Program-made: the position numbers and the translations under genes
Shown here: piece after piece, positions 46,339-56,244 of the stretch
How the letters are laid out: every line of letters starts with the position of its first letter
Position numbering within the stretch: the stretch's first letter is position 1
DNA from: Rouxiella silvae
Lineage (GTDB): Bacteria > Pseudomonadota > Gammaproteobacteria > Enterobacterales > Enterobacteriaceae
Length of the DNA stretch: 58,786 bases
Assembly (NCBI RefSeq): GCF_002093625.1
Contig: NZ_MRWD01000032.1
Location: 1 to 58,786, forward strand
Direction: 5' to 3'
The notes under the pieces: model-generated
The model's input: the letters and a program-made list of their open reading frames with translations, nothing else
Told to the model about the DNA's origin: nothing
Databases searched by the model: none

Positions 46339-47046
46339 ATGAAAAAGACTTTACTCATGCTGGCCCTGGTGGCCACTGGTTTGACTCAGGCAGCACACGC
46401 CGACGACGCCGCCATGAAAAACACCTTCAAGAAGATTGGCCTTGAAAATCCACAAGTGAACACCTCGCCTATCAAGGGCTTAAAAGCGGTAACGACTCCG
46501 CAGGGTGTAATTTACGTCAGTGAAGACGGTAAATATGTGCTGCAAGGCCCTTTGTATGACGTGAGCGGTGAGCGTCCGGTTAATCTTAGCAATCAGGCAT
46601 TGATCACTAAGCTCAACGCCTTGCAAAATGAGATGATCGTTTATAAGGCGGCGAAAGAGCAACGGGTGATCACGGTGTTCACCGACATCACCTGCGGCTA
46701 TTGCCACAAACTGCATCAGCAGATGAAGGGCTATAACGATCTCGGCATTACCGTGCGTTATCTAGCCTTCCCGCGCGCCGGTTTGGGGTCGCCAACTGAA
46801 AAAGAAATGCAGTCAATCTGGAATACCGGTGACCGCAAAAAGGCGCTGGATGAGGCGATGCGCGGTGACGCAGTTTCCCCTATTGCCAAAACTGCCGACA
46901 GCAAGGTCGATATTTCCAAACACTTTGAGCTAGGTCAACAGCTTGGCGTAACGGGTACACCGGCCGTGGTGCTGGAAGACGGAACGCTGGTTCCGGGTTA
47001 CCAACCGCCTGAGGCAATGGCCGCCATGCTGGGTATCAAAGCATAA
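46339..47046 (+). CDS. dsbC: Thiol:disulfide interchange protein DsbC
   Basis: 235 residues from the ATG at 46339, which gives a clean signal peptide (cleavage after AAHA, about residue 21). Periplasmic disulfide isomerase that works as a dimer and is kept reduced by DsbD. The active site is Cys119-Gly-Tyr-Cys122 in DITCGYCHKLH, equal to Cys98/101 of the mature E. coli protein. The N-terminal dimerisation domain and the cis-Pro loop TGTPAVVL are present. Confidence 0.96.
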   Translation: MKKTLLMLALVATGLTQAAHADDAAMKNTFKKIGLENPQVNTSPIKGLKAVTTPQGVIYVSEDGKYVLQGPLYDVSGERPVNLSNQALITKLNALQNEMIVYKAAKEQRVITVFTDITCGYCHKLHQQMKGYNDLGITVRYLAFPRAGLGSPTEKEMQSIWNTGDRKKALDEAMRGDAVSPIAKTADSKVDISKHFELGQQLGVTGTPAVVLEDGTLVPGYQPPEAMAAMLGIKA

Positions 47047-47108
47047 GACTTTAACGGACGGCGGGATGACATCTCTGCCGTCCAAAATTATATAGGTGGT
47101 TGATTTTC

Positions 47109-48842
47109 GTGACAGTCAAGACCCAGCTTCGCCGTCGTGAGGCACAGGAAGGCGCCGATTTACCCGCGGACCTGCCCCCTTTGCTACGTCGTCTTTACGC
47201 CATGCGCGGAGTAAAACAGAGTCAGGAACTTGAGCGCGGCGTACGCGGTTTGCTCGATTATAAACAGCTCGATGGCATTGATGATGCCGTAAAACTGCTG
47301 CGAAACGCCCTGTCTGAGCGTCTACAGATTATGATTGTCGGGGACTTTGACGCCGACGGTGCAACCAGTACCGCGCTGACCGTGTTGTCGCTGCGCAGTA
47401 TGGGCTACGACGGCGTGAAATATTTGGTGCCTAATCGTTTTGAAGACGGCTACGGGCTAAGTCCGGAAGTGGTTGAGCAGGCTGCGGCGCGCGGCGCACA
47501 GTTGATCCTCACCGTTGATAACGGTATTTCATCGCATGCGGGCGTTGAGCTGGCACATGAAAAGGGCATTCAGGTACTGATCACTGACCACCACTTGCCG
47601 GGTGAAACGCTGCCGGCTGCCGAAGCGATTATCAATCCTAATTTGCACGGCTGTGCTTTTCCGTCCAAATCGCTGGCGGGCGTTGGTGTAGCATTTTATT
47701 TGATGCTGGCGCTGCGCAGCTCGCTTCGCGAAAACGGCTGGTTTGAGCAGAGCGGCCTGCCGATGCCTAATTTGGCCGAATGGCTGGACTTGGTTGCGTT
47801 AGGAACTGTCGCCGATGTGGTGCCGCTGGATACCAACAACAGAATTTTGGTTTATCAGGGGCTTAACCGAATTCGCGCCGGTAAGTGCCGCCCAGGCGTT
47901 CGTGCGTTGCTCGAAGTCGCAGGGCGCGAGGCACGCCAGCTCACCGCCAGTGACTTGGGTTTTGCGCTTGGGCCACGGCTCAATGCGGCGGGGCGGCTTG
48001 ACGACATGTCGGTGGGTGTAGCACTGCTGCTCAGCGAAGACATGGCGCAGGCGAGGGCCTTAGCGGGCGACCTTGACGCCCTGAATCTGATGCGTCGTGA
48101 AATCGAGCAGGGTATGCAGGTTGAAGCGCTGGCGCTGTGTGAGAAGCTGGAAACCAGTACTGAGAATCTACCGTTCGGGCTGGCGATGTATCATCCTGAG
48201 TGGCATCAGGGCGTGGTGGGTATACTGGCTTCGCGCTTGAAAGAACGCTTTAACCGTCCTGTCATTGCCTTTGCTCCTGCGGGTGATGGCGTGCTCAAAG
48301 GTTCGGGCCGGTCGATCAATGGGTTGCACATGCGCGACGCGCTGGAGCGGCTTGATACCCTTAATCCCGGGCTGATGATGAAGTTTGGCGGTCATGCAAT
48401 GGCTGCGGGGCTTTCGCTCGAAGCGGATAAATTTGACCAGTTCCGCGATCTTTTTGCCGAGCTGGTGGGCGAATGGCTCGACCCGTCTTATCTTGAGGGC
48501 GTGGTATGGTCTGACGGCGAACTGACATCTCAGCAGATGTCTCTTGAAACTGCCGAGCAGATTCGCGAGGGAGGTCCGTGGGGGCAGTCGTTCCCAGAAC
48601 CGGTATTCGACGGTACTTTCCGCATTCTGCAGCAGAAGCTTTTAAAAGAGCGGCATTTGAAACTGATGATCGAACCGCTGGGCGGCGGCCCGTTATTGGA
48701 CGGTATTGCTTTTAATATCGACCCCACTTTATGGCCCGACAGCAGCGTGCGTGAGGTTCAACTGGCCTACAAGCTGGATATCAACGAATACCGCGGTAAC
48801 CGTAACGTTCAACTGATGATCCAGCACCTGTGGCCACGCTAA
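47109..48842 (+). CDS. recJ: Single-strand-specific 5'-3' exonuclease RecJ
   Basis: 577 residues from a GTG at 47109, the same length as E. coli RecJ. TAGGTGG (47092-47098) lies about 10 bases upstream; a TTG at 47100 would be too close to it. RecJ works in RecFOR recombination, base excision and mismatch repair. DHH phosphoesterase motifs are in place: VGDFDADGATST, LTVDNGISSH, LITDHHLPG and GTVADVVPLD, and DHHA1 follows (GSGRSI; FGGHAMAAGLSL). Confidence 0.97.
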   Translation: MTVKTQLRRREAQEGADLPADLPPLLRRLYAMRGVKQSQELERGVRGLLDYKQLDGIDDAVKLLRNALSERLQIMIVGDFDADGATSTALTVLSLRSMGYDGVKYLVPNRFEDGYGLSPEVVEQAAARGAQLILTVDNGISSHAGVELAHEKGIQVLITDHHLPGETLPAAEAIINPNLHGCAFPSKSLAGVGVAFYLMLALRSSLRENGWFEQSGLPMPNLAEWLDLVALGTVADVVPLDTNNRILVYQGLNRIRAGKCRPGVRALLEVAGREARQLTASDLGFALGPRLNAAGRLDDMSVGVALLLSEDMAQARALAGDLDALNLMRREIEQGMQVEALALCEKLETSTENLPFGLAMYHPEWHQGVVGILASRLKERFNRPVIAFAPAGDGVLKGSGRSINGLHMRDALERLDTLNPGLMMKFGGHAMAAGLSLEADKFDQFRDLFAELVGEWLDPSYLEGVVWSDGELTSQQMSLETAEQIREGGPWGQSFPEPVFDGTFRILQQKLLKERHLKLMIEPLGGGPLLDGIAFNIDPTLWPDSSVREVQLAYKLDINEYRGNRNVQLMIQHLWPR

Positions 48843-48896
48843 GTCACGCAATATCCCTTCATTAGTGTAATTGTCACTCGACTTGCTATAAAACAG

Positions 48897-48921
48897 CCGC
48901 ATATTCCTTTAGAATGTGCGG
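48897..48921 (+). other. Hairpin in the recJ-prfB gap
   Basis: CCGCATATTC (48897-48906) pairs with GAATGTGCGG (48912-48921) at all ten positions if one wobble is allowed; loop of 5 bases. No T-run. It may be a processing or attenuation element between recJ and prfB. Confidence 0.45.
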
Positions 48922-48971
48922 TTCGAATGGCGCTGTGCCAGATTTTACTCAACGTAAGACGCGAAAAAATC

Positions 48972-50070
48972 ATGTTTGAAATTAATCCGGTAAAAAACCG
49001 CATTCAAGACTTGGCTGAAAGGGCCGCGGTTATTAGGGGGTATCTTTGACTATGATGCCAAGAAAGAACGCCTCGAAGAAGTAAATGCCGAGCTGGAACA
49101 GCCGGACGTATGGAATGAACCTGAACGCGCACAGGCGCTGGGCAAAGAGCGCTCGGCGTTGGAAGCCATTGTCGATACTATCGATGAGCTGACTCAGGGC
49201 CGTGAAGACGTGACCGGTCTGCTTGAGCTGGCAATTGAAGCTGAAGACGAAGAAACATTTAACGAAGCCGTAGCTGAACTTGACGTGCTGATGGCCAAGC
49301 TTGAACAGCTTGAATTCCGTCGTATGTTCTCTGGCGAATACGACAGTGCCGACTGCTATCTGGATATCCAGGCAGGCTCCGGCGGCACCGAGGCTCAGGA
49401 CTGGGCCAGCATGCTGCTGCGTATGTTCCTGCGTTGGGCCGATTCTCGCGGCTTCAAAACCGAAATCATTGAAGAATCTGATGGCGACGTTGCTGGCACC
49501 AAATCGGCCACCGTCAAAATCATTGGTGACTACGCGTTCGGCTGGCTGCGTACTGAAACCGGCGTGCATCGCCTGGTACGTAAAAGCCCGTTCGACTCGG
49601 GCGGTCGTCGCCATACCTCCTTCAGTTCGGTGTTCGTTTATCCTGAAGTTGACGACGATATTGATATCGAAATCAATCCGTCAGATTTGCGTATCGACGT
49701 TTATCGTGCCTCCGGTGCCGGTGGTCAGCACGTCAACAAAACCGAATCTGCGGTACGTATTACCCACATGCCAACCAACATTGTGGTGCAGTGTCAGAAC
49801 GACCGTTCACAGCATAAGAACAAAGATCAGGCCATGAAGCAGCTGAAAGCTAAGCTTTATGAGTATGAAATGCAAAAGAAAAATGCTGATAAACAACAGG
49901 CGGAAGACAACAAGTCTGATATCGGTTGGGGCAGCCAGATCCGTTCCTACGTTCTGGATGACTCTCGTATCAAAGACCTGCGCACAGGTGTTGAAACACG
50001 CAATACACAGGCCGTATTAGATGGCGACCTGGATAAATTCATCGAAGCAAGTTTGAAAGCCGGGTTATAA
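48972..50070 (+). CDS. prfB: Peptide chain release factor RF2, with programmed +1 frameshift
   Basis: 365 residues, read as 48972-49046 joined to 49048-50070. Codon 25 is CTT and codon 26 is an in-frame TGA (49047-49049), followed by C; an internal Shine-Dalgarno-like AGGGGG (49035-49040) sits at the standard distance. This is the known autoregulatory site: low RF2 favours the +1 shift. RF2 recognises UGA and UAA; the SPF anticodon-like tripeptide is in RKSPFDSGG and the catalytic GGQ in GAGGQHVNK. It is not a pseudogene. lysS follows 9 bases later. Confidence 0.97.
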
Positions 50071-50079
50071 GGAACCGAA

Positions 50080-51612
50080 ATGTCTGAGCAACAACCATCT
50101 GGGCAGCAGCCACAGGGCGCAGAACACGTGCAGGAACTTAACAACGAGCTGAAAGCGCGTCGTGAGAAGCTGGCCCTTTTGCGTGAAAAAGGCATCGCTT
50201 TCCCGAACGATTTCCGTCGTGATAGCATTTCCGATGCACTGCACGCTGAATATGGCAACAAAGAAAACGAAGAGCTGGAAGCGCTGAACGTCGAAGTCAC
50301 CGTCGGTGGCCGTATGATGACCCGCCGTATCATGGGTAAAGCGTCTTTCGTCACCTTGCAAGACGTCGGCGGCCGCATTCAGCTGTACGTTTCGCGTGAC
50401 GACCTGCTTGAAGGTCAGTACAACGAAGAGTTCAAGAAGTGGGACCTGGGCGATATCCTCGGCGCTCGCGGTAAGCTGTTCAAAACCAAGACCGGCGAAC
50501 TCTCTATCCACGTTACTGAACTGCGTCTGTTGACTAAAGCGCTGCGTCCGTTGCCAGACAAGTTCCACGGCCTTGCCGATCAGGAAACCCGTTATCGTCA
50601 GCGTTATCTTGATCTGATTGCTAACGACGAGTCGCGCAACACCTTTAAAATCCGCTCACAAATCATGGCTGGCATCCGCAAGTTCATGGTTGAGCAGGAC
50701 TTTATGGAAGTTGAAACGCCGATGATGCAGGTTATTCCCGGTGGTGCTTCTGCGCGTCCGTTTATCACTCACCACAATGCGCTGGACATCGATATGTACC
50801 TGCGTATTGCACCAGAGCTGTATTTGAAGCGTTTGGTGGTGGGCGGCTTCGATCGCGTGTTCGAGATCAACCGTAACTTCCGTAACGAAGGCGTTTCTCC
50901 GCGTCATAACCCAGAGTTCACCATGATGGAACTCTATATGGCGTATGCGGACTACCGTGACCTGATTGTGCTGACAGAATCTTTGTTCCGCACGCTGACC
51001 GAAACCGTTCTTGGCAGCAGTGTTGTGCAGTATGGCGATCAAACCTTCGACTTCGGTAAGCCGTTTACCAAGCTGACCATGACCGAAGCGATCCTTAAAT
51101 ATCGTCCTGAAACCAACGTAGCCGATCTGGCAGACATGGCGAAGGCGACGGTTATCGCGGAATCTCTTGGTATTAAAATCGAGAAAAGCTGGGGTCTGGG
51201 CCGTATAGTTTGTGAAATCTTTGAAGAAACCGCTGAAAGCCAACTCATTCAGCCAACCTTCATTACTGAATATCCGGCAGAGGTTTCTCCACTGGCGCGC
51301 CGCAACGACGATAACCCAGAAGTGACCGATCGCTTCGAGTTCTTCATCGGCGGACGTGAAATCGGTAACGGCTTCTCTGAGCTCAATGACGCAGAAGATC
51401 AGGCTCAGCGCTTTGCCGACCAGGTTGCGGCGAAAGACGCAGGCGATGACGAAGCAATGTTCTATGATGAAGACTACGTGACCGCTCTGGAACACGGTAT
51501 GCCACCAACCGCCGGCCTCGGCATTGGTATCGACCGTATGGTTATGCTGTTTACCAACAGCCACACCATCCGCGACGTTATTCTGTTCCCGGCGATGCGC
51601 CCACAGAAATAA
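50080..51612 (+). CDS. lysS: Lysyl-tRNA synthetase (class II)
   Basis: 510 residues. N-terminal OB-fold anticodon-binding domain (about 60-150), then the class II catalytic core with motif 2 ([20 protein letters not shown]) and motif 3 ([12 protein letters not shown]) near the C-terminus. Slightly longer than E. coli LysS because of a Gln-rich N-terminal extension. Co-transcription with prfB is conserved in enterobacteria. AAGGAA precedes the ATG. Confidence 0.97.
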   Translation: MSEQQPSGQQPQGAEHVQELNNELKARREKLALLREKGIAFPNDFRRDSISDALHAEYGNKENEELEALNVEVTVGGRMMTRRIMGKASFVTLQDVGGRIQLYVSRDDLLEGQYNEEFKKWDLGDILGARGKLFKTKTGELSIHVTELRLLTKALRPLPDKFHGLADQETRYRQRYLDLIANDESRNTFKIRSQIMAGIRKFMVEQDFMEVETPMMQVIPGGASARPFITHHNALDIDMYLRIAPELYLKRLVVGGFDRVFEINRNFRNEGVSPRHNPEFTMMELYMAYADYRDLIVLTESLFRTLTETVLGSSVVQYGDQTFDFGKPFTKLTMTEAILKYRPETNVADLADMAKATVIAESLGIKIEKSWGLGRIVCEIFEETAESQLIQPTFITEYPAEVSPLARRNDDNPEVTDRFEFFIGGREIGNGFSELNDAEDQAQRFADQVAAKDAGDDEAMFYDEDYVTALEHGMPPTAGLGIGIDRMVMLFTNSHTIRDVILFPAMRPQK

Positions 51613-51620
51613 CCGTGCCA

Positions 51621-51655
51621 CACCCTCTTCTGCAAAGGAGAGGGTGATTTATTTT
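51621..51655 (+). terminator. Rho-independent terminator after lysS
   Basis: 8-bp stem CACCCTCT (51621-51628) with AGAGGGTG (51639-51646), then ATTTATTTT. Confidence 0.88.
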
Positions 51656-51954
51656 CTTCACTATCTAGTCGTATCCCTCTAAATATCCTCACTTTTTTAC
51701 AGTAAAAAACCTGCTAGAAGGTGAATCGTATCCTTAAAATTTATGCGTAAAAATTACAAGATTATTTGTATTTTATAAGCATGATTTTACAGGACGAAAC
51801 ATTTATTGGCATCAATAGCCAATTACACTCATTAACATTGTGGTAAAATTTTTACATATTCTTCCTTATATGTAAGGAAGGAATTAACAACTTATAACGC
51901 TGGTAATAGGCGTATAACAAATTTCCCCAACATTTTGGTTATTCAACACCCGCT
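51656..51954 (+). promoter_or_regulatory. AT-rich promoter region of the gluconate dehydrogenase operon
   Basis: About 300 AT-rich bases without a gene. CTTCCTTA-TATG-TAAGGAAG (51861-51880) is a perfect inverted repeat with 8-base arms, about 75 bases before the first start, and looks like an operator or a leader hairpin. No regulator gene is adjacent. The region just before the ATG at 51955 lacks any purine-rich ribosome binding site. Confidence 0.45.
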
Positions 51955-52695
51955 ATGTCGTCTAAAACTACTGGAAATTCCCGTCGAGACTTCCTTCTCA
52001 AAACCATCGCAATTGCTCCCGCTGTGGCTTTAAATGGAACCGGTTTCATGGCTATGTCAGCGCCGGCTCAGGCCGATGAAAAAAAACCGTCCGAGTCGTC
52101 ATCCGCTGTGAAAGCGCCTGATTATCACCCCACCAAGTTTACCGCCGAAGAGTATGCTTTTGTTCAAGCTGCCGTTGCGCGACTGATCCCGGCAGACGAT
52201 CGTGGACCTGGCGCGCTGGAAGCCGGTGTGCCCGAGTTTATCGACCGTCAAATGGACACGCCTTACGCCACCGGTGCCAACTGGTACATGCAGGGGCCGT
52301 TTCATCCCGAAGCCGAACATGATTTTGGTTACCAGCTGCCGCTGGGGCCTTTCGCGATTTATCAGCTGGGTATCAGCGATGCCAACGACTACTCGAAAGC
52401 CAAGTTCGGCAAGGTATTCACTGAGCTGACGACAGAGCAGCAAGAGTCCCTGCTGATGGAATTTGAGAGCGGCAAGGCTGAGTTCAAACAGGTTCCGAGC
52501 AAAGTTTTCTTCTCTTTCCTGCTGCAAAACACCCGTGAAGGCTTCTTCAGTGACCCTATCCACGGTGGCAATCACCAGATGGTCGGCTGGAAGCTCATCG
52601 GATTCCCCGGTGCCCGTGCAGACTTTATGGACTGGGTTGAACGCGGCGAACGTTATCCGTTCCCGCCGGTGTCTATCAGTGGTGAAAGAGCGTAA
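51955..52695 (+). CDS. Gluconate 2-dehydrogenase gamma subunit (subunit 3)
   Basis: 246 residues with a twin-arginine signal (SRRDFLLKT, Arg10-Arg11) and cleavage probably near APAQA (residue 40). The mature part is the gluconate dehydrogenase subunit 3 family, with [21 protein letters not shown] and PEFIDRQMD as family segments. The gamma subunit is thought to carry the large FAD subunit, which has no signal of its own, through the Tat system to the periplasm. First gene of the operon; two bases separate it from the FAD subunit gene. No Shine-Dalgarno sequence is visible. Confidence 0.9.
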   Translation: MSSKTTGNSRRDFLLKTIAIAPAVALNGTGFMAMSAPAQADEKKPSESSSAVKAPDYHPTKFTAEEYAFVQAAVARLIPADDRGPGALEAGVPEFIDRQMDTPYATGANWYMQGPFHPEAEHDFGYQLPLGPFAIYQLGISDANDYSKAKFGKVFTELTTEQQESLLMEFESGKAEFKQVPSKVFFSFLLQNTREGFFSDPIHGGNHQMVGWKLIGFPGARADFMDWVERGERYPFPPVSISGERA

Positions 52696-52697
52696 TT

Positions 52698-54482
52698 ATG
52701 ACTAAAGCAATGAAGAAAGTAGATGCAGTCATCGTCGGTTTTGGTTGGGCCGGTTCAATTATGGCCAAAGAGCTGACCGAAGCCGGTTTGAGCGTGGTTG
52801 CGCTTGAGCGTGGCCCGAGCCGAGATACCTATCCAGACGGCGCCTATCCGCAGGTAGTGGATGAGCTGACCTATAACATTCGTAAAAAGCTGTTCCAGGA
52901 CTTGTCGAAAAGCACCGTGACTATTCGTCACAACGTGACCCAGACCGCCTTACCTTATCGCCAACTTAATGCGTTTCTTCCTGGGACCGGTACCGGTGGT
53001 GCAGGTCTGCACTGGTCAGGCGTGCATTTCCGCGTGGATCCTGTCGAACTGAACCTGCGCAGCCACTATGAAGAACGCTACGGCAAGAAATTTATTCCTG
53101 AGGGTATGACCATTCAGGACTTCGGCGTTAACTATAACGAGCTGGAGCCGTTCTTCGACAAAGCTGAGAAAGTGTTTGGTACTTCCGGTTCGCCGTGGAC
53201 GATTAAAGGTCAGCTAGTTGGCAAAGATAAAGGCGGAAATCCGTTTGCGCCAGACCGCTCCGACCGTTTCCCGCTTCCGGCACAAAAACGCACTTATTCT
53301 GCCCAACTGTTTGCTCAGGCGGCGGAGTCGGTGGGGTATCATCCTTACGATCTGCCATCGGCCAACACCTCAGGCCCTTATACCAACACCTACGGCGCAC
53401 AGATGGGCCCGTGCAACTTCTGCGGATACTGCAGCGGCTATGCGTGCTACATGTATTCCAAAGCTTCACCGAACGTCAATATTCTGCCGTCGCTGCGTCA
53501 GGAGTCTACGTTTGAGCTGCGCAACAACGCCTACGTGCTGCGTGTTAACCTAACGGGTGACAAAAAACGCGCGACCGGCGTGACCTACGTGGACGCGCTG
53601 GGCCAGCAGGTTGAGCAACCCGCTGACCTGGTTATTCTCTCTGCGTTCCAGTTCCACAACGTTCACCTGATGCTACTTTCCGGCATCGGTAAACCTTATG
53701 ATCCGGTGACCAACGAAGGTGTAGTGGGCCGCAACTTTGCCTACCAGAACCTGACCACCATCAAAACCTTCTTTGAGACCGACAAGTTCACCAACACCTT
53801 TATAGGTGCCGGTGGAGCAGGGGTGGGCGTCGACGATTTCAACGCCGACAACTTCGATCATGCCAAATACGGCTTTGTCGGCGGCTCGCCGTTCTGGGTA
53901 AACCAGGCCGGTTCCAAGCCGATTTCAGGTTTGCCGATCCCTCCAGGTACGCCAAACTGGGGCAGCAAGTGGAAGGCCGCGGTAGCCGATGCTTATACTC
54001 ATAACGTTTCAATGGATGCCCACGGGGCGCATCAGTCTTATCGTGCTAACTATCTTGACCTCGACCCTACCTACAAAGACGTCTACGGCCAGCCGCTGCT
54101 GCGCATGACCTTTGACTGGCAGGAAAATGACGTGAAGATGTCGCAATTTATGTACGACAAGATGCACAAGATTGCCGAAGCGATGAACCCGAAACTGATC
54201 ACCGGCGCGCCTAAAAATGCCAATACGCATTTTGACAGCACGGTTTATCAGACCACCCACATGAATGGCGGGGCGATTATGGGCGAAGATCCAAAAACCA
54301 GCGCCGTTAACCGCTATTTGCAAAGCTGGGACGTGCACAACGTCTTTGTGCCGGGCGCCTCCGCTTTCCCGCAGGGACTGGGCTATAACCCAACTGGCAT
54401 GGTGGCAGCATTGACTTACTGGTCTGCAAAAGCAATTCGTGAGACCTATTTGAAAAACCCAGGCCCACTGGTACAGGCATAA
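52698..54482 (+). CDS. Gluconate 2-dehydrogenase FAD (GMC) subunit
   Basis: 594 residues, GMC oxidoreductase. The FAD motif is VIVGFGWAGSIMAKEL (residues 11-26). A cysteine cluster GPCNFCGYCSGYACY (about residue 237 onward) resembles the 3Fe-4S-binding segment of bacterial FAD-dependent sugar dehydrogenases. The C-terminal GMC segment has the expected catalytic His residues (THMNGGAIMGEDP) and NPTGMVAALTYW. It oxidises D-gluconate (or a related sugar acid) at C2 in the periplasm. Gluconate versus 2-ketogluconate cannot be told apart by eye. Confidence 0.9.
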   Translation: MTKAMKKVDAVIVGFGWAGSIMAKELTEAGLSVVALERGPSRDTYPDGAYPQVVDELTYNIRKKLFQDLSKSTVTIRHNVTQTALPYRQLNAFLPGTGTGGAGLHWSGVHFRVDPVELNLRSHYEERYGKKFIPEGMTIQDFGVNYNELEPFFDKAEKVFGTSGSPWTIKGQLVGKDKGGNPFAPDRSDRFPLPAQKRTYSAQLFAQAAESVGYHPYDLPSANTSGPYTNTYGAQMGPCNFCGYCSGYACYMYSKASPNVNILPSLRQESTFELRNNAYVLRVNLTGDKKRATGVTYVDALGQQVEQPADLVILSAFQFHNVHLMLLSGIGKPYDPVTNEGVVGRNFAYQNLTTIKTFFETDKFTNTFIGAGGAGVGVDDFNADNFDHAKYGFVGGSPFWVNQAGSKPISGLPIPPGTPNWGSKWKAAVADAYTHNVSMDAHGAHQSYRANYLDLDPTYKDVYGQPLLRMTFDWQENDVKMSQFMYDKMHKIAEAMNPKLITGAPKNANTHFDSTVYQTTHMNGGAIMGEDPKTSAVNRYLQSWDVHNVFVPGASAFPQGLGYNPTGMVAALTYWSAKAIRETYLKNPGPLVQA

Positions 54483-54492
54483 GGATATCGCT

Positions 54493-55824
54493 ATGAAAAC
54501 ATTACTTTCTGCCTTGTTCTTGGGATCGGTGGCCTTTGCTGCCTTGGCCGATGATAACGCCAATGCGGACCTGATTAAACGCGGTGAATATCTGGCGAGA
54601 GCCGGTGACTGTGTTGCCTGCCATACCACCGCGGGCGGCAAGCCGTTTGCAGGTGGGCTAAAAATGGTCACCCCGATAGGGGCTATTTATTCCACGAACA
54701 TCACACCGGATAAAACCAACGGTATTGGCGATTATACGCTCGAAGATTTTGAAAAAGCAGTGCGTAAAGGTGTGGCGAAAAACGGTCAAACGCTGTATCC
54801 GGCGATGCCGTTCCCGTCCTATTCCGTAGTGAGCGATGAAGATATGAAGGCGCTGTATGCCTACTTCATGCACGGCGTTGAGCCGGTTGCCGAACCTAAC
54901 CGTGACAGCGATATTCCGTGGCCGCTCTCTATGAGATGGCCTCTGGCTATCTGGCGTACCGCTTTCGCGCCGAAGGTGCAGCCTTTCGCCGGTAAACTTG
55001 ATGAAGACTCGCAGCTTGCGCGCGGCCGTTATCTGGTTGAAGGCCTGGGTCACTGCGGCGCTTGCCACACCCCGCGCAGCATCACTATGCAGGAAAAAGC
55101 CATGAACAATGGCGAGGGCAATAACTTCCTCTCCGGCAGTGCTGCGCCCGTCGATGGCTGGACCGCCAGCAATCTGCGTGGCGATAATCAGGACGGATTG
55201 GGTCGCTGGAGCGAAGACGATCTGGTGCAGTTCCTGCGCACCGGCCGTAACGATCACACCGCCGTATTTGGCGGCATGACCGACGTGGTGAAACACAGCT
55301 TGCAGTACCTGACGCCGGAAGACGCCACGGCAATCGCTCGCTACCTTAAGTCGCTGGATGCCAAAGACAGCAGCAAACCGGCCTTCAAGCCGGACGACAG
55401 CGTGGCAAAAGCGCTGTGGAAAGGTGACGACAGCAAACCCGGCGCCGCCGTGTATGTTGACAGCTGCGCCGCGTGTCACAAGACCGATGGCACTGGCTAT
55501 AAGCGCTTCTTCCCAGAGCTGAAAGGCAATCCGGTGGTGCTGGCGAAAGATCCAACGTCGCTTATCCACATCGTGCTGACCGGTAATACATTGCCGGGCG
55601 TTATCGGTGCACCTTCGAACATCACCATGCCTGCTTTCGGCTGGCGTTTGAACAACCAGCAGGTGGCAGACGTGGTGAAATTTATCCGCACCAGCTGGGG
55701 CAACATGGCGCAAGAACCCGTCACCGCCGACGATGTCAAAAAGATCCGTGAAGACAAAAATGTCATCACCAATCCAAAACAGTTAGGTAATCAGAATATC
55801 GAACTGCTGACGCCGATTGAGTAA
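54493..55824 (+). CDS. Gluconate 2-dehydrogenase cytochrome c subunit
   Basis: 443 residues with an N-terminal signal peptide (cleavage after AALA, residue 18). Three heme c sites are visible: CVACH (about residue 38), CGACH (about 186) and CAACH (about 325). The subunit passes electrons from the FAD/Fe-S subunit to ubiquinone at the outer face of the inner membrane. AAGGA precedes the ATG. The operon order gamma-FAD-cytochrome is standard for membrane-bound gluconate dehydrogenases, and it ends at a very strong terminator. Confidence 0.93.
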   Translation: MKTLLSALFLGSVAFAALADDNANADLIKRGEYLARAGDCVACHTTAGGKPFAGGLKMVTPIGAIYSTNITPDKTNGIGDYTLEDFEKAVRKGVAKNGQTLYPAMPFPSYSVVSDEDMKALYAYFMHGVEPVAEPNRDSDIPWPLSMRWPLAIWRTAFAPKVQPFAGKLDEDSQLARGRYLVEGLGHCGACHTPRSITMQEKAMNNGEGNNFLSGSAAPVDGWTASNLRGDNQDGLGRWSEDDLVQFLRTGRNDHTAVFGGMTDVVKHSLQYLTPEDATAIARYLKSLDAKDSSKPAFKPDDSVAKALWKGDDSKPGAAVYVDSCAACHKTDGTGYKRFFPELKGNPVVLAKDPTSLIHIVLTGNTLPGVIGAPSNITMPAFGWRLNNQQVADVVKFIRTSWGNMAQEPVTADDVKKIREDKNVITNPKQLGNQNIELLTPIE

Positions 55825-55906
55825 CCCGCGCTGGCCGCTGTTTGCACAAGGTACGGCATCGATTAAGCATGAGATGCGTTTCTTCATTTAAGCGCTGTTA
55901 ATAAAC

Positions 55907-55948
55907 AAAGGGGTCGCCTGTGATACAGGCGACCCCTTTATGTTTTTT
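55907..55948 (+). terminator. Rho-independent terminator of the gluconate dehydrogenase operon
   Basis: 14-bp perfect stem AAAGGGGTCGCCTG (55907-55920) with CAGGCGACCCCTTT (55926-55939), 5-base loop, followed by a TTTTTT run. Confidence 0.95.
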
Positions 55949-55991
55949 GAGCTAAATGCTTAAATCCTCAGCAATTATTTGGATGCATTCC

Positions 55992-56019
55992 TTGCTAGTA
56001 CTGCGTAACCCGTTATAAT
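55992..56019 (+). promoter_or_regulatory. Sigma-70 promoter of tRNA-Gly
   Basis: A perfect -10, TATAAT (56014-56019), with TTGCTA (55992-55997) as -35 at 16-base spacing. The tRNA starts 17 bases after the -10. The base run between is C/G-rich (GCCAGCC), as expected of stringently controlled tRNA promoters. Confidence 0.75.
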
Positions 56020-56036
56020 GCCAGCCACACACCGAA

Positions 56037-56110
56037 GCGGGTGTAGTTCAATGGTAGAACGGTAGCTTCCCAAGCTGCATACGAGGGTTCGATTCCCTTC
56101 ACCCGCTCCA
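56037..56110 (+). tRNA. glyU: tRNA-Gly (anticodon CCC)
   Basis: 74 nt including an encoded CCA end. Acceptor stem GCGGGTG pairs with CACCCGC; the D-arm has AGTTCAATGGTAGAACG-type sequence; the anticodon loop TTCCCAA gives CCC (56069-56071); the T-arm contains GGTTCGATTCC. It matches E. coli glyU, a tRNA gene often used as a phage or island attachment site. An integrase gene starts 135 bases downstream. Confidence 0.97.
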
Positions 56111-56244
56111 TGACCTTTCTTAAAGCATCTCAATTTACTGAATCCTAAGGGATATGGCTCAAAGCCTTCCGATAGTTTTACTCACTGTAACCAACACTGT
56201 GACTAACTTTGTTGACGTAGTGAGCGGACCTAAGGTCTCAGTAC
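56085..56244 (+). other. Probable attL region between tRNA-Gly and integrase
   Basis: The 3' part of the tRNA (from about 56085) is the likely recombination core, as usual for tRNA-targeting tyrosine recombinases. No second copy of this segment occurs in the window, so the right junction lies beyond 58786. Between tRNA and integrase are short imperfect direct repeats GTAACCAAC (56187-56195) and GTGACTAAC (56199-56207), inside CTCACT/AGTGAG inverted arms (56181, 56219), possible arm-type integrase sites. A CTTAAAG heptamer lies at 56119-56125. Confidence 0.5.

Noticed and set aside
48972-49160. prfB as a frameshifted pseudogene
   Set aside because: The TGA at codon 26 with upstream AGGGGG and the CTT-TGA-C context is the known programmed +1 site; the rest of the gene is intact.
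50656-51621. 321-codon open frame antisense to lysS
   Set aside because: It lies entirely opposite a highly conserved gene, has no family features, and is a typical by-product of codon bias.
54658-55713. 351-codon open frame antisense to the cytochrome c subunit
   Set aside because: Shadow of the strand coding three intact heme motifs; rich in His and Arg as expected for an antisense frame.
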